A stretch of DNA of 64,000 nt from Rhodoferax sp. (GCA_031291295.1 JARLJI010000080.1:81028-145027), one strand, 5' to 3'. Positions 34,312 through 46,625 are shown, numbered from the stretch's first letter. Numbers and translations: made by a program. Notes: generated by a model from the sequence alone, not told the origin.

Positions 34312-34852
34312 TTTTGGAGGATTGCTGCGCCGCGGGGCTGAGCACATAGCCAAAACGCGCCGGCAGCTCGTGCGCCGCCATCTCCTGCGGCACCCACAGG
34401 CCCTGCTCCACCGCATCGGCCGCCAGCCCCATGTCGAGCGTGTGCACCAGGCCAAAGCCGAGGTCGGCTTCGAGGTAGAGGTGCCCCTGCTCGTCGAGCA
34501 CGCAGCGCTGCATGCGGGCCACGCGACCGGTGTGCGCCGCGATGGAGAAATCCGCATTCACGCGCCAGATCAGCGGCGTCGTCTCCAACTCCACGTACAC
34601 GCGTTGCGGGCCATTCTGGAAAAACCACTGGCCGCCGGCATCGGCCTCGTAATTGCGGTGGATGAAGTCGAGCAGTTTTTCGTGCCGGAGCACGGAGCCT
34701 TTGGACTGCGGTGTGCCGCCCGCAAACGGCCCGGCCGCCTGGATGCGGTCGTCGCGCATGTACCACTGGCCGCGCGCGTCGAGCCCGAGCCAGCCATAGC
34801 AGTGGGGCACGTTCGGCCATTTGGCCAGCGCCTGTTTAACGATGTCATCCAT
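34298..34852 (-). CDS. Conserved protein of unknown function
   Basis: The 184-residue soluble protein begins MDDIVKQALAKWPNVPHCYG and is rich in aromatic residues, with repeated beta-type stretches such as WYMRDD, GQWFFQNGPQRVYVELE and GHLYLEADLGFG. I do not recognise a characterised family and assign no function. It follows the YheT-like hydrolase gene by 12 bases, so the two are probably co-transcribed. Its final residues and stop are supplied by a dispersed repeat, so the natural C terminus may have been replaced. Confidence 0.8.
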   Translation of the reverse strand: MDDIVKQALAKWPNVPHCYGWLGLDARGQWYMRDDRIQAAGPFAGGTPQSKGSVLRHEKLLDFIHRNYEADAGGQWFFQNGPQRVYVELETTPLIWRVNADFSIAAHTGRVARMQRCVLDEQGHLYLEADLGFGLVHTLDMGLAADAVEQGLWVPQEMAAHELPARFGYVLSPAAQQSSKILQS

Positions 34853-34864
34853 GGGCTGAACATA

Positions 34865-35854
34865 TCACTGCCCGAGCCGTGACGCCAACCAGCCTCCCAC
34901 GACCTGCGGGATGGTGAGCACATGGCCCGGCGGCAGGCGCCCCGCGGCAAAGCCCACATGGCCGCCGTGTGCAGGCTGCCACAGGATGACGGGTTTGGCG
35001 ACCTCATGCTCCCGAGGCAGCGAGGCGCAGGGCACGAACGGATCATTGCAGGCATTGACAAGCAGCGCCGGAATGCGGATCTTGCGCAAATGCGGCTTGG
35101 CCGAAGCGCGGGCCCAGTAGTCGTCGGTGTTGCGATAGCCGTGCAGCGGCGCCGTGAAAACATTGTCGAAGTCATACAGGTCGCGCGCGGCCAGCAGGCG
35201 CTCGCGGTTGAACAGGCCCGGGTGCTGCGCCAGCTTCGTCAAAGCCTTCGGCACCATGGTGCGTAAAAACATGCGCGTGTAGACCTGCCGGTTGAAGCCA
35301 CGCCCGATGGCGCGGCCACTCGCCGCGAGATCCAGCGGCGCGCTGACCGCGGCCACCGCGGCCACTACGCCGCCCGCCCGCGTGCCCATTTCTTCGGCCC
35401 AGCGCAGCAGCACATTGCCGCCCAGCGAGACCCCCACCGCCATGATGGCGCCGCCGCCCTCAGCCTGCTGGCGTGCGTGCAGGCGCTGCAGGATCCAGCC
35501 CACCTCCTCGAAGTCGCCCGAGTGGTAGGCCCGTGGCGCCACATTGATCTCGCCGCTGCAGCCGCGAAAATGAGGCGCCGCAAAAGCAAACCCGCGCGTG
35601 CGCGCGAAATCGGCAAACGCCTCGGCATAGTGGCTGCGCGAGGAACCCTCCAGGCCATGGAACAGCACCAGCAGGGGCCGGGCGGCGGGACTGGACCACG
35701 CGCCAAAATCGATATCGATGAAGTCGCCGTCAGGCGCTGGCCAGCGCTCACGCCGGTAGAGCACCCGCTCGCCCAACACCCGGCGCGCATACAGGGCCGG
35801 CCAGATGGTTTGCAGGTTGCCGCCGGGCAGCCACAGGGGAGCTACATAATTCAT
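34865..35854 (-). CDS. YheT-family alpha/beta hydrolase
   Basis: The 329-residue protein has the alpha/beta hydrolase catalytic set: nucleophile serine in GVSLGGN, an acid in NACNDPFVP and the histidine in HGGHVGF. The opening LWLPGGNLQTIWPALYAR and FHGLEGSS are typical of the YheT/embryogenesis-associated esterase group. The natural substrate of these esterases is not established. The start codon and first codons lie inside a dispersed repeat. Confidence 0.9.
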   Translation of the reverse strand: MNYVAPLWLPGGNLQTIWPALYARRVLGERVLYRRERWPAPDGDFIDIDFGAWSSPAARPLLVLFHGLEGSSRSHYAEAFADFARTRGFAFAAPHFRGCSGEINVAPRAYHSGDFEEVGWILQRLHARQQAEGGGAIMAVGVSLGGNVLLRWAEEMGTRAGGVVAAVAAVSAPLDLAASGRAIGRGFNRQVYTRMFLRTMVPKALTKLAQHPGLFNRERLLAARDLYDFDNVFTAPLHGYRNTDDYWARASAKPHLRKIRIPALLVNACNDPFVPCASLPREHEVAKPVILWQPAHGGHVGFAAGRLPPGHVLTIPQVVGGWLASRLGQ

Positions 35855-35860
35855 AGCTAG
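35841..35860 (+). repeat. Dispersed ATAGCTG repeat, copy 2
   Basis: GCTACATAATTCATAGCTAG matches the repeat core GCTAnnnnATTmATAGCTg. It covers the start codon of the YheT-like gene on the opposite strand and extends into the upstream region. Confidence 0.5.
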
Positions 35861-35919
35861 AAATGCTTATTCGACAAGGGCCAAGAGCATTATTTTCGAT
35901 GAAGACGAGCGCAAAACGT

Positions 35920-36369
35920 TCAATGCAGGACCTGCGGCGTCGGGCTTTCTTCGAGCATCTCGTGCGGCGTGCCGGGGCTCGCATGGTGCGCCACCAGGCG
36001 CCATCCCTGGGCGAAGCGCTGGTACACGTTGGTGGCGATGACGTGCGCCTCGCCCGGGCCTTCGGGCGTCATCACCTCGATGCGCTCGACCAGGCTGTGC
36101 ACGGCGCTGGCGAGCGACTCGATGCTGCGCAGCCGCTCAGGCCGGGCGCGAATGCTGCCGTTGGCGAAGATGGCGTCGAAACTGGCGCGGATCGCGGCGC
36201 TGCCGATCAGGCGCGGGCCGCCGGGATGGATGCAGACAATGTCATCCTCGTCAGCCCAGCAAGCCATGAGTTTGTCGATGTCCGCGGTTTGCAGTGCCTC
36301 GTAGAACGCGGCCTCGATGTCGTCGGCCGAGCCGGCGACGCTGGCGGCCTGAAGTCTGGCTTTGGGCAT
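35920..36369 (-). CDS. SnoaL-like / DUF4440-type small protein
   Basis: The 149-residue protein has the NTF2-like pattern of ketosteroid-isomerase relatives: DDIEAAFYEALQTADIDKLMACWADED, CIHPGG in the middle and a final ATNVYQRFAQGWRLVAHHAS. Such proteins bind small ligands or act as minor enzymes; no catalytic role can be given. It diverges from the lemA gene. Confidence 0.85.
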   Translation of the reverse strand: MPKARLQAASVAGSADDIEAAFYEALQTADIDKLMACWADEDDIVCIHPGGPRLIGSAAIRASFDAIFANGSIRARPERLRSIESLASAVHSLVERIEVMTPEGPGEAHVIATNVYQRFAQGWRLVAHHASPGTPHEMLEESPTPQVLH

Positions 36370-36485
36370 GGTGGGTTACCTGGTCATGGGGCGGCGCCGG
36401 ATTTGCCGTTGAATACGGTAGGGGGCAACCCATCTATGCTAACGTCTTGCGCTTGACACCACCGCAACGACCAAAAAGGGAATGT

Positions 36486-37082
36486 ATGAAACGCTGGCTT
36501 CTCATCCTCATGACCGTTCTCGCCGTCAGCGGCCTCACCGGCTGCGGCTACAACGATTTTCAACGGCTCGACGAGCAGTCCAAATCCGCCTGGAGCGAGG
36601 TGCTGAACCAGTACCAGCGGCGCGCCGACCTGGTGCCCAACATCGTGGCCACGGTCAAGGGCGAGACCCAGTTCGAGCAGGATACGCTGACCAAGGTGGT
36701 CGAGGCGCGCGCCAAGGCGACCTCGATCCAGGTCACGCCTGAGACCTTGAACGACCCGGCCGCTTTCGCCAAGTTCCAGGCCGCGCAGGGCGAACTGGGC
36801 AGCGCGCTGAGCCGACTCATGGTGACGGTAGAGAAATACCCCGACCTGAAGGCCAACAAGGGTTTCTCGGACCTGCGCGTGCAGTTGGAGGGCACCGAGA
36901 ACCGCATCACCGTGGCGCGTAACCGCTACATCCAGAGCGTGCAGGAGTACAACGTGCTGGTGCGCAGCTTTCCCACCAACCTGACGGCAATGGCCTTCCA
37001 TTACCAGCCCAAACCCAACTTCACGGTGCAGAACGAAGCGCAGATCTCGACGCCGCCGGTCGTGGATTTTGACAAGAAATAA
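36486..37082 (+). CDS. lemA: LemA-family lipoprotein
   Basis: The 198-residue protein has a short lipoprotein signal (VLAVSGLTGC) and the LemA helical domain with DEQSKSAWSEVLNQYQRR, ADLVPNIVATVKG and ITVARNRYIQSVQEYN. LemA proteins are membrane-attached helical bundles of unclear function, commonly encoded with TPM-domain proteins as here. The ATG at 36486 begins the signal peptide. Confidence 0.92.
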   Translation: MKRWLLILMTVLAVSGLTGCGYNDFQRLDEQSKSAWSEVLNQYQRRADLVPNIVATVKGETQFEQDTLTKVVEARAKATSIQVTPETLNDPAAFAKFQAAQGELGSALSRLMVTVEKYPDLKANKGFSDLRVQLEGTENRITVARNRYIQSVQEYNVLVRSFPTNLTAMAFHYQPKPNFTVQNEAQISTPPVVDFDKK

Positions 37083-37099
37083 GAGTCAAAAGTGACTCT
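37082..37099 (+). promoter_or_regulatory. Inverted repeat covering the TPM gene start codon
   Basis: AGAGTCA-aaag-TGACTCT is a perfect 7-base inverted repeat starting at the lemA stop. The GTG at 37092 lies in its loop/right arm. A second hairpin, AGCGCTAC-ttttt-GTAGCGCT, follows within the first codons at about 37124-37144. Folding would affect translation of the second gene. Confidence 0.45.
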
Positions 37100-37985
37100 A
37101 TCCCGCGTCTGGTATTCACTCATAGCGCTACTTTTTGTAGCGCTCGGGGTGTCGAGTGCGCCGCTGCATGCGCAGTCGCTGCAGGCCGTGCCGGCGCTCA
37201 CGGCGCATGTGATCGACAGCACCGGCACGCTTGACGCGGGGCAGAAGCAGGCCCTGGAGGCCAAGCTCGCCGCGCTCGAGCAGGCCAAGGGCTCGCAGGT
37301 CGTGGTGTTGATGGTGGGCACGACCCAGCCCGAAGACATCGCCAGCTACGCGAATCGCGTCGGCAACACCTGGAAGATCGGCCGCAAGGGCGTCGGCGAC
37401 GGCCTGCTGCTGATTGTCGCCAAGGACGACCGGCGGGTGCGCATCGAAGTGGCCAAGACGCTGGAGGGCGCGATTCCCGACCTGGCCGCAAGCCAGATCA
37501 TCGAGCAGGCCATCACCCCCGCGTTCCGGCAGGGTGACTACGCCGGCGGACTGAATGCGGGCACCGACCAGATCATCGCGCTCATCAACGGCGAGCCGCT
37601 GCCGGCGCCCGCGCCGCGCCGCGCGGCGGGCGCCGGTGCGGGCGGGTTCCAGTGGACAGACCTGGCCATCTTCCTGTTTTTTGCGGTGCCGATCGCCGGC
37701 TCGGTGGCGCGCAGCGTGTTCGGCCGCAAGCTCGGCGCGCTGCTCACCGGTGCCGGCGTGGGCGTGCTGGCGCTGCTCGCCACGTCCAGCCTGCTCATCG
37801 CGGGCATCGCCGCCTTCGTGGCGCTGCTGTTTGTGTTGGTGGCGGGCTTGGCGCCCGGCCTGACGGGTGGACGGGGCGGCTTCGGGGGCTTTGGTGGCAG
37901 TGGATTCGGCGGCGGGGGCGGGGGCGGCTTTGGCTCGGGCGGCGGGGGCGACTTCGGCGGCGGCGGCGCCAGCGGCAGGTGGTAA
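37092..37985 (+). CDS. TPM-domain (YgcG-type) membrane protein
   Basis: The 297-residue protein has a signal peptide ending near LHAQ, a TPM phosphatase-like domain (VIDSTGTLDAGQKQALEAKL, KGVGDGLLLIVAKDDRRVRIEV, AITPAFRQGDYAGGL), two membrane spans at about 195-260 and a glycine-rich tail ending GGGGASGRW. The protein faces the periplasm and forms a LemA-TPM pair. The GTG start at 37092 is the first that includes the whole signal peptide. Confidence 0.9.
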   Translation: MTLSRVWYSLIALLFVALGVSSAPLHAQSLQAVPALTAHVIDSTGTLDAGQKQALEAKLAALEQAKGSQVVVLMVGTTQPEDIASYANRVGNTWKIGRKGVGDGLLLIVAKDDRRVRIEVAKTLEGAIPDLAASQIIEQAITPAFRQGDYAGGLNAGTDQIIALINGEPLPAPAPRRAAGAGAGGFQWTDLAIFLFFAVPIAGSVARSVFGRKLGALLTGAGVGVLALLATSSLLIAGIAAFVALLFVLVAGLAPGLTGGRGGFGGFGGSGFGGGGGGGFGSGGGGDFGGGGASGRW

Positions 37986-38011
37986 CCACAGGAAAGCACA
38001 GGAAAAACGCG

Positions 38012-38533
38012 ATGCCAGGCAGGTTCCAAAGAATCCTCAAACACCTGTGGTTCGACGAGTCGGACGCGCGCCGCGCGATCCCGCCCGCCATGGCGCAGCG
38101 CTTGAGACAACACGTGGCCGCCAGCGAGCAGCATCACAGTGGCCAGATCCGCATCTGCGTGGAGGCTAGCCTGCCGCTGCACACGCTGTGGCGCAACGCG
38201 TCCATGTCCCATCTCACGCACGCACGCGCCATCGCACTGTTTGGCGAGCTGCGGGTGTGGGATACCGAGGCCAACAACGGCGTGCTGATCTACCTGCTGC
38301 TGGCCGAGCACGCGATTGAACTGGTAGCGGACCGCGGCCTGAACCGGCACGTGTCGGCCCATGAATGGCAAGCCTTGACCCAGCGCATGGGAGATGCCCT
38401 TCGCGAAGGCCGTTTTGAGGATGGCCTGACGCAGGCGCTGGATGAAGTGTCGGCGTTGCTGGTGCAGTATTTTCCGCTGGCGCCGGGGCAGGCTCGCCAC
38501 AACGAGTTGCCGGACGCGCCCGTCGTGCGCTAG
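38012..38533 (+). CDS. Second TPM-domain protein
   Basis: The 173-residue protein has a TPM domain without signal peptide or membrane span. It shows GQIRICVEASLP, ARAIALFGELRVWDTEANNG, VLIYLLLAEHAIELVADRGL and LREGRFEDGLTQALDEV. It follows the larger TPM gene by 26 bases and completes the lemA-TPM-TPM set. A cytoplasmic or membrane-peripheral place is likely. Function is unknown. Confidence 0.87.
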   Translation: MPGRFQRILKHLWFDESDARRAIPPAMAQRLRQHVAASEQHHSGQIRICVEASLPLHTLWRNASMSHLTHARAIALFGELRVWDTEANNGVLIYLLLAEHAIELVADRGLNRHVSAHEWQALTQRMGDALREGRFEDGLTQALDEVSALLVQYFPLAPGQARHNELPDAPVVR

Positions 38534-38559
38534 CGCCGAGGGTACGGCGAGGCACCGCC

Positions 38560-39147
38560 TCAGGCCTTGGGCGCCTCGCCTTCGAGCAGCCGCAGATTCA
38601 CCGAATGGGTCGCGTCCAGTTCCTGCTGCAGCGCGCGGCTGAGCTGGGCAAAGGTCCGCAGCTTGCGATTGGCCTCGCGCAGCCGGTCCGACAGACGCCT
38701 GGAGATGGTCAGCAGCAGGCGCGCCGCCACATCGGGACACTCTTCGATCAATTGCAGCAAGGCGTCGCGCGTGAGCACCGCCACCGCCAGGTCCGTCGCG
38801 GCCGTGCAGGTGGCCGAACGCGGCGAGCCGTCGAGCAGCCCCATTTCACCAATCAGGCCGCCGGGCCCCATGATGGACACCACCATGGTCTCGCTTGGGG
38901 AAGACACCTCGTACTCGACCGTGACCTCCCCCTCGAGGATCAGCATCATGTCGTCGACATGGATCGCTTCGCCTTCCTGAATGAAGACCGTGCCCGCCTT
39001 GACGCGTTTCGGGTGCATGAAGCCGACCACTTCGCGCGCGTCGGCCAGACTCAACTCCACCAGGCCAGTCGGTGTCACCAGCAGCCGGGCGGCATTCTCC
39101 CGTGCGTCTTCGCCCGCCGTAGATTTGTCAAACACCATGCGGGGCAT
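38560..39147 (-). CDS. Cyclic-nucleotide-binding-domain protein without DNA-binding domain
   Basis: The 195-residue protein has a cyclic-nucleotide-binding fold (VKAGTVFIQEGEAIHVDDMM, GPGGLIGEMGLLDGSPRSAT) and then a helical C terminus of about 45 residues instead of a CRP-type helix-turn-helix. It therefore may sense a ligand without binding DNA. The ATG at 39147 is preferred; a second lies three codons on. It is separated from the atp operon by a strong terminator. Confidence 0.82.
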   Translation of the reverse strand: MPRMVFDKSTAGEDARENAARLLVTPTGLVELSLADAREVVGFMHPKRVKAGTVFIQEGEAIHVDDMMLILEGEVTVEYEVSSPSETMVVSIMGPGGLIGEMGLLDGSPRSATCTAATDLAVAVLTRDALLQLIEECPDVAARLLLTISRRLSDRLREANRKLRTFAQLSRALQQELDATHSVNLRLLEGEAPKA

Positions 39148-39205
39148 TGTAGTGGGGGCAGATGCAAGCCGGGCCCTGCGCGAGCTTGCCGGCACCCGAA
39201 TGACA

Positions 39206-39236
39206 AAGGCCCCGGTCGATTGCCGACCGGGGCCTT
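39206..39236 (-). terminator. Terminator of the atp operon
   Basis: AAGGCCCCGGTCG and CGACCGGGGCCTT form a perfect 13-base stem with an ATTGC loop, between atpC and the cyclic-nucleotide-binding gene. On the minus strand it is followed by TTGTC, a short U-tract. Confidence 0.8.
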
Positions 39237-39277
39237 GTTTCAAACGTGCGAGGACGGCGGATGCCGCGCCGGTGCGC

Positions 39278-39694
39278 TTATTTTTTCTGCCGGTATTTGC
39301 GAAGTGCCGCGATCTCGGCCGCGATGATGTACAGCTCGGACTGGGCCTTGGCAATATCGATGTCGTTCTTGGCATTTTTCAGGGCTTCCTCGGCCGCCGC
39401 CTTGGCGGCATTGGCCTTCTGGTCGTCCAGATCCTTGCCCCGGATTGCGGTATCGGACAGCACCGTCACGCAATTCGGCTGCACCTCCAGAATGCCGCCG
39501 GCGACGAAGACAAACTCTTCGCTGCCATCGGCCTTCTCGATCCGCACCGAACCGGGCTTGATGCGGGTGATCAGCGGCGTGTGGCGCGGATAGATGCCGA
39601 GCTCGCCCGCCTCGCCGGGCAGCGCCACGAACCGGGCCTCGCCCGAGAAGATGGACTCTTCGGCGCTGACAACGTCAACGTGGATGGTGCTCAT
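39278..39694 (-). CDS. atpC: F1 ATP synthase subunit epsilon
   Basis: The 138-residue protein has the N-terminal beta-sandwich ([38 protein letters not shown]) and two C-terminal helices. It belongs to the central stalk and inhibits the rotor. ATG 39694 is chosen over the GTG at 39703 because AAGGGG lies eight bases before it. It is the last atp gene. Confidence 0.96.
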   Translation of the reverse strand: MSTIHVDVVSAEESIFSGEARFVALPGEAGELGIYPRHTPLITRIKPGSVRIEKADGSEEFVFVAGGILEVQPNCVTVLSDTAIRGKDLDDQKANAAKAAAEEALKNAKNDIDIAKAQSELYIIAAEIAALRKYRQKK

Positions 39695-39706
39695 GTGGCT
39701 CACCCC

Positions 39707-42030
<2,324 letters not shown>

Positions 42031-42094
42031 ATGTGCCCCTTTTGCCTATAACTCTTGATAACTCTGACGTGACGTTGTGGTCGGTAGAGTGGTT

Positions 42095-43648
42095 TTAAGC
42101 AAACGACTTCTTGAACGCAGCCGTGGCCTCGGTCAATTCAGCTTCAGCATCCTTGTCCATCGCCTTGGCGGCTTCGAGTTTGGCCAGCAGCGCGGCGTGC
42201 TTGTCCTTGAGGTGGGCATGCAAGCCCGACTCAAAGGCCAGCACCTTGTTCACGGCGATGTCGTCCATGAAGCCCTTGTTCACGGCGAACAGCGAGCTGC
42301 CCATCAGGCTGATCGGCAACGGGCTGTACTGGGACTGCTTGAGCAACTCCGTCACGCGCGCGCCCCGGTCGAGCTGCTTGCGGGTCGCCTCGTCGAGGTC
42401 CGAGGCGAACTGCGCAAACGCGGCCAGTTCACGGTACTGCGCCAGGTCGGTACGGATACCGCCCGACAGGTTCTTGATCAGCTTGGTTTGCGCGGCGCCA
42501 CCAACGCGCGACACCGAAATACCGGCGTTGATGGCGGGACGGATGCCGGCGTTGAACAAATTGGTTTCCAGGAAGATCTGGCCGTCGGTGATCGAGATCA
42601 CGTTGGTCGGCACAAACGCGGACACGTCGCCGGCCTGCGTTTCGATGATGGGCAGCGCCGTCAGCGAGCCGGTCTTGCCTTTGACCGCACCCTTGGTGAA
42701 GTCTTCGACATATTTTTCGTTGACGCGCGCGGCGCGCTCGAGCAGGCGGCTGTGCAGATAGAACACGTCGCCGGGGTAGGCTTCGCGGCCTGGCGGGCGG
42801 CGCAGCAGCAGCGAGACCTGGCGGTAGGCCACGGCCTGCTTGGACAGGTCGTCATACACGATCAGCGCGTCCTGGCCGCGATCGCGGAAGTACTCGCCCA
42901 TGGTGCAGCCCGAGTAGGCGCTGACGTATTGCATCGCCGCCGACTCGGAGGCGGTGGCGGCCACCACGATGGTGTAGTCCATCGCTCCGGCCTGCTCCAG
43001 CGAGCGCACCACGTTCTTGACCGACGACGCCTTCTGACCGATGGCGACGTAGATACAAGTCATGTTCTGACCCTTCTGGTTGATGATGGCGTCGATCGCC
43101 ACCGCGGTCTTGCCGGTCTGGCGGTCGCCGATGATCAGTTCGCGCTGGCCACGGCCGATCGGCACCATCGAGTCGATCGACTTGAGACCGGTCTGCATCG
43201 GCTGGTCCACCGATTTACGCGCAATCACGCCGGGCGCGACCTTTTCGATCACGTCGGTCATTTTGGCGTTGATCGGGCCCTTGCCGTCGATCGGCTGGCC
43301 CAGCGCGTTGACCACGCGACCCAGCAGTTCGGGGCCGACCGGCACTTCCAGAATGCGGCCCGTGCACTTGACGGTGTCGCCTTCGGAGATGTGCTCGTAT
43401 TCGCCCAGAATCACGGAGCCGACCGAGTCGCGCTCGAGGTTCAGGGCCAGGCCGTAGGTGGGCAAGCCGTCGCTGCCGGCCGGGAATTCGAGCATTTCGC
43501 CCTGCATCACATCGGACAGGCCGTGAATGCGGCAAATACCGTCCGACACGGACACCACCGTACCCTGATTGCGGATGTCGGCACTGGCGGACAGACCTTC
43601 AATACGGCTCTTGATCAGTTCAGAAATTTCTGCGGGATTGAGTTGCAT
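42095..43648 (-). CDS. atpA: F1 ATP synthase subunit alpha
   Basis: The 517-residue subunit has the P-loop GDRQTGKTA at about residues 169-177, and SYSGCT-like, [13 protein letters not shown] and [16 protein letters not shown] segments. The length is normal. It alternates with beta in the hexamer and holds the non-catalytic nucleotides. Confidence 0.98.
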   Translation of the reverse strand: MQLNPAEISELIKSRIEGLSASADIRNQGTVVSVSDGICRIHGLSDVMQGEMLEFPAGSDGLPTYGLALNLERDSVGSVILGEYEHISEGDTVKCTGRILEVPVGPELLGRVVNALGQPIDGKGPINAKMTDVIEKVAPGVIARKSVDQPMQTGLKSIDSMVPIGRGQRELIIGDRQTGKTAVAIDAIINQKGQNMTCIYVAIGQKASSVKNVVRSLEQAGAMDYTIVVAATASESAAMQYVSAYSGCTMGEYFRDRGQDALIVYDDLSKQAVAYRQVSLLLRRPPGREAYPGDVFYLHSRLLERAARVNEKYVEDFTKGAVKGKTGSLTALPIIETQAGDVSAFVPTNVISITDGQIFLETNLFNAGIRPAINAGISVSRVGGAAQTKLIKNLSGGIRTDLAQYRELAAFAQFASDLDEATRKQLDRGARVTELLKQSQYSPLPISLMGSSLFAVNKGFMDDIAVNKVLAFESGLHAHLKDKHAALLAKLEAAKAMDKDAEAELTEATAAFKKSFA

Positions 43649-43733
43649 GACTCTTTCCTTCTTTCGTTAATTAGCCAAACGCCTGGGCACAATGCTCAGG
43701 CGGAAAACTGGGGACCGTAACCTGCGCGAGTCA

Positions 43734-44276
43734 TCACGCGGTCAGGGCCACTTTCATCTGCTCCAGACGGGCCTTGACAGAAGTGTCCAGCACCTCGTCG
43801 CCCACCACCACACGAATCCCGCCGATCAGCGCCGGCTCAAGTTCGACCTTGACATTGAGTTTGCGGCCAAAGCGCTTTTCGAGCGTCGCCGCCACATCGG
43901 CCAAGGCGGCAGTGTCCATCGGAAACGGGCTGTACACGATGGCATCCGAGGAGCCGCTCTGCGCATTCTTCAAGGCGCGGAACTGGTCTGCGATTTCAGG
44001 CAGGACCGCCAGCCGGCCGTTTTCAATCACGGCGCGCAGGAAGTTTTTGGCGGCATCCGGCAGCGCCGACCTGGCAACGCCAGAGATCACATCGAACACC
44101 TGGTTCGGCGTGACCGCGGGGCTGTCGGCAAACTGCTGCAGCTGCGGGTTGGCGGCGATGGCCGCGAACTCATCCAGCCAAGCGGCCGTGCCGCCCAGAT
44201 CAGGTGCAGCCCCCTGTGTCGTCGCCTTGAACAGCGCTTCGGCGTAAGGGCGGGCAATGGTTGCGATTTCAGCCAT
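43734..44276 (-). CDS. atpH: F1 ATP synthase subunit delta
   Basis: The 180-residue protein begins [18 protein letters not shown], the family opening, and ends with [33 protein letters not shown] sequence. It connects F1 to the b-subunit stator. Confidence 0.96.
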   Translation of the reverse strand: MAEIATIARPYAEALFKATTQGAAPDLGGTAAWLDEFAAIAANPQLQQFADSPAVTPNQVFDVISGVARSALPDAAKNFLRAVIENGRLAVLPEIADQFRALKNAQSGSSDAIVYSPFPMDTAALADVAATLEKRFGRKLNVKVELEPALIGGIRVVVGDEVLDTSVKARLEQMKVALTA

Positions 44277-44285
44277 GGTGCGCTC

Positions 44286-44756
44286 TTACAGCTCGGTCTT
44301 GAGACGGTTCAGCAAGTCGGCATGGACCCCGGCATTGACTTCCTTGCGGAGAATCTGCTCGGCGCCCTTGACGGCCAGCGCGGCGACCTGCTCGCGCAGG
44401 GCCTCGCGGGCTTTCACGGTCTGCTGGTCGGCCTCAACCTTGGCAGCGGCAACAATCTTGTTGCCCTCTTCCGTGGCTTTTCCCTTGGCCTCTTCAACGA
44501 TGGCCTGGGCCCGGCGCTCGGCGTCGGCCAGGCGGGCAGCGGTCTCGTTACGCGACTTCGTCAGCTCTTCTTCGACCCGCTTGTTGGCGGAGGACAGCTC
44601 GGACTTGGCCTTGTCGGCGGCGGCCAGGCCGTCGGCGATTTTCTTGGCACGTTCGTCCAGCGCAGCTGCGATGGGCGGCCACACGAATTTCATCGTGAAC
44701 CACACCAGAATCGCAAAAACGATTGCCTGGACGAAAAGAGTTGCATTGATACTCAC
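44286..44756 (-). CDS. atpF: Fo ATP synthase subunit b
   Basis: The 156-residue protein has one N-terminal membrane span ([20 protein letters not shown]) followed by a long charged coiled coil ([21 protein letters not shown]). It forms the peripheral stalk as a dimer. It lies nine bases before atpH. Confidence 0.97.
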   Translation of the reverse strand: MSINATLFVQAIVFAILVWFTMKFVWPPIAAALDERAKKIADGLAAADKAKSELSSANKRVEEELTKSRNETAARLADAERRAQAIVEEAKGKATEEGNKIVAAAKVEADQQTVKAREALREQVAALAVKGAEQILRKEVNAGVHADLLNRLKTEL

Positions 44757-44793
44757 AGCAACACCCTTTCAGTCGGTTGGTGGTTACTGGCGA

Positions 44794-45045
<252 letters not shown>

Positions 45046-45100
45046 TTAGCTCCAGAGAATGAAAAGTTATGGTTGAGGGAAAAAGAAAACAGGGAAAAGG

Positions 45101-45958
45101 TCAGTGACTGTCGTGCGCCTGGCCCACATACACGAGCGCCAGCATCATGAAGATGAACGCCTGCAGGGTGATGATCAGGATGTGGAAGATGGCCCAGATG
45201 GTACCGGCGAAGATTTGACCGACGGGCAGCAACACGCCTGACAGCGATCCGGCAGCGGCCCCGCCCATGAGCGCAATCAGCATGAACACCAGCTCGCCGG
45301 CATACATGTTGCCGAACAGTCGCATGCCGTGCGAGACGGTCTTGGCGACAAATTCGATGATCTGGAACACGAAGTTGAACGGCCACAGGATGGGATGGGC
45401 GCCGAACGGGGCCGACACCATCTCGTGCAGCCAGCCGCCCATGCCCTTGATCTTGATGTTGTAGGCAATGCAGACCAGCAAGACCGAGACCGACAACCCC
45501 AGGGTGGTCGACAGGTCGGCCGTAGGCACCACGCGCAGAAAGGCGTGATGCGGGTCGTGACCGGCAGCACCCCTTGCCAGCTGCCAGATCTTGGGCAGCA
45601 GATCGACGGGCAACAGATCCATGGCGTTCATCAGGAAAATCCAGACAAACACAGCCAGCGCCAACGGCGCGACCAGCAGGCGGCTTTTCGAGTTGTGAAT
45701 GATGCCCTTAGCCTGGGTATCGACCATCTCGACCAGTATTTCAACGGCAGCCTGGAAGCGGCCCGGAACGCCCGAGGTGGCGGTTCGGGAGGCCTTCCAG
45801 AGAAAGAAGCTCCCCACCACGCCCAGCAGCGCGGCCCAGAAAATGGAATCGATGTTGAAGACGGTGAAGTCAATCACGCCCTTCATGGGGTGGTTCTGCC
45901 AATGCGTCAGGTGGTGACTTATGTACTCACCCGCGGTAGGTCCGTTTTCAGCAGCCAT
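45101..45958 (-). CDS. atpB: Fo ATP synthase subunit a
   Basis: The 285-residue membrane subunit has LRLFGNMYAGE-type sequence (GMRLFGNMYAGELV) with the essential arginine, and a final MLALVYVGQAH. It forms the proton half-channels next to the c-ring. A long N-terminal domain (THWQNHPMKGVIDFTVFNID) is typical of betaproteobacteria. Confidence 0.97.
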   Translation of the reverse strand: MAAENGPTAGEYISHHLTHWQNHPMKGVIDFTVFNIDSIFWAALLGVVGSFFLWKASRTATSGVPGRFQAAVEILVEMVDTQAKGIIHNSKSRLLVAPLALAVFVWIFLMNAMDLLPVDLLPKIWQLARGAAGHDPHHAFLRVVPTADLSTTLGLSVSVLLVCIAYNIKIKGMGGWLHEMVSAPFGAHPILWPFNFVFQIIEFVAKTVSHGMRLFGNMYAGELVFMLIALMGGAAAGSLSGVLLPVGQIFAGTIWAIFHILIITLQAFIFMMLALVYVGQAHDSH

Positions 45959-45971
45959 CTGTTTGCTCGTA

Positions 45972-46439
45972 TTAAGTTCGACGTTTTGGACGCCATGCCA
46001 GCGCCACCAAATACACCTGCATCGTCACCACCAGGCCCACCAGCATTGCCGGCCAGCTCAGATTGGCAACCAGCCTTGGCGCCGCAAACAACATTGCGAC
46101 CGTCAAGGCAATCTTGACCGATTCCCACAAAAAGAATCCGAATGCCGCAGCACCCGCATTCACCGACGAGACCCGGCTCATCAGTCCTCGTGCGAACATG
46201 GCAGCAGGAATCACCACCGCCAACGCACCGTAACCCGCCGACCAGCCGACATTTTGCCGTCCGGTCAGACCCCAGGCGGCCAAAGCCACCAGCAAACCCG
46301 CTGCAGCCTGACCTGCCACCACGACCCAAGGGGAAAGGGACGGGCTTTTCTCTCGAAGCTGCGCCGCCTGCTCAGCCGTCAGGGGCTTGAAATCAGGCTC
46401 GGCTGCATCATCTTCGGGTATCGGAGCGATTATTGTCAT
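45972..46439 (-). CDS. atpI: ATP synthase assembly protein I
   Basis: The 155-residue protein has four hydrophobic spans after a hydrophilic start (DDAAEPDFKPLTAEQAAQLRE). It is the first gene of the atp operon, 13 bases before atpB, the place of AtpI, a c-ring assembly/Mg-uptake helper. Sequence conservation in this family is low, so the name leans on position. Confidence 0.85.
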   Translation of the reverse strand: MTIIAPIPEDDAAEPDFKPLTAEQAAQLREKSPSLSPWVVVAGQAAAGLLVALAAWGLTGRQNVGWSAGYGALAVVIPAAMFARGLMSRVSSVNAGAAAFGFFLWESVKIALTVAMLFAAPRLVANLSWPAMLVGLVVTMQVYLVALAWRPKRRT

Positions 46440-46485
46440 CCCAGATTACGCCCAGGTTACAGCCGCGGTTTCAGCAAAGCCTTTG

Positions 46486-46516
46486 ATTATACGTAGAAAC
46501 CCCCGGATTTTGACAA
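46486..46516 (-). promoter_or_regulatory. Predicted promoter of the atp operon
   Basis: On the minus strand TATAAT at 46491-46486 is preceded by TTGTCA at 46516-46511 with a 19-base spacer, longer than ideal. It lies about 47 bases upstream of atpI and faces the CopD-like gene on the other strand. Confidence 0.5.
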
Positions 46517-46625
46517 GGTTCCCGCAATTGGGGCAAAAGAACCCCCCCGCCCGCGTGGTTTGCGCGCCGCGTCACAATCTAGCGTCCCCGCACCAGGAAC
46601 AACATAACAACGCGAAGGCTGATCG

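Noticed and set aside
42077..43720. Long frame opposite atpA
   Set aside because: Antisense shadow of atpA; same composition pattern as the other false frames.
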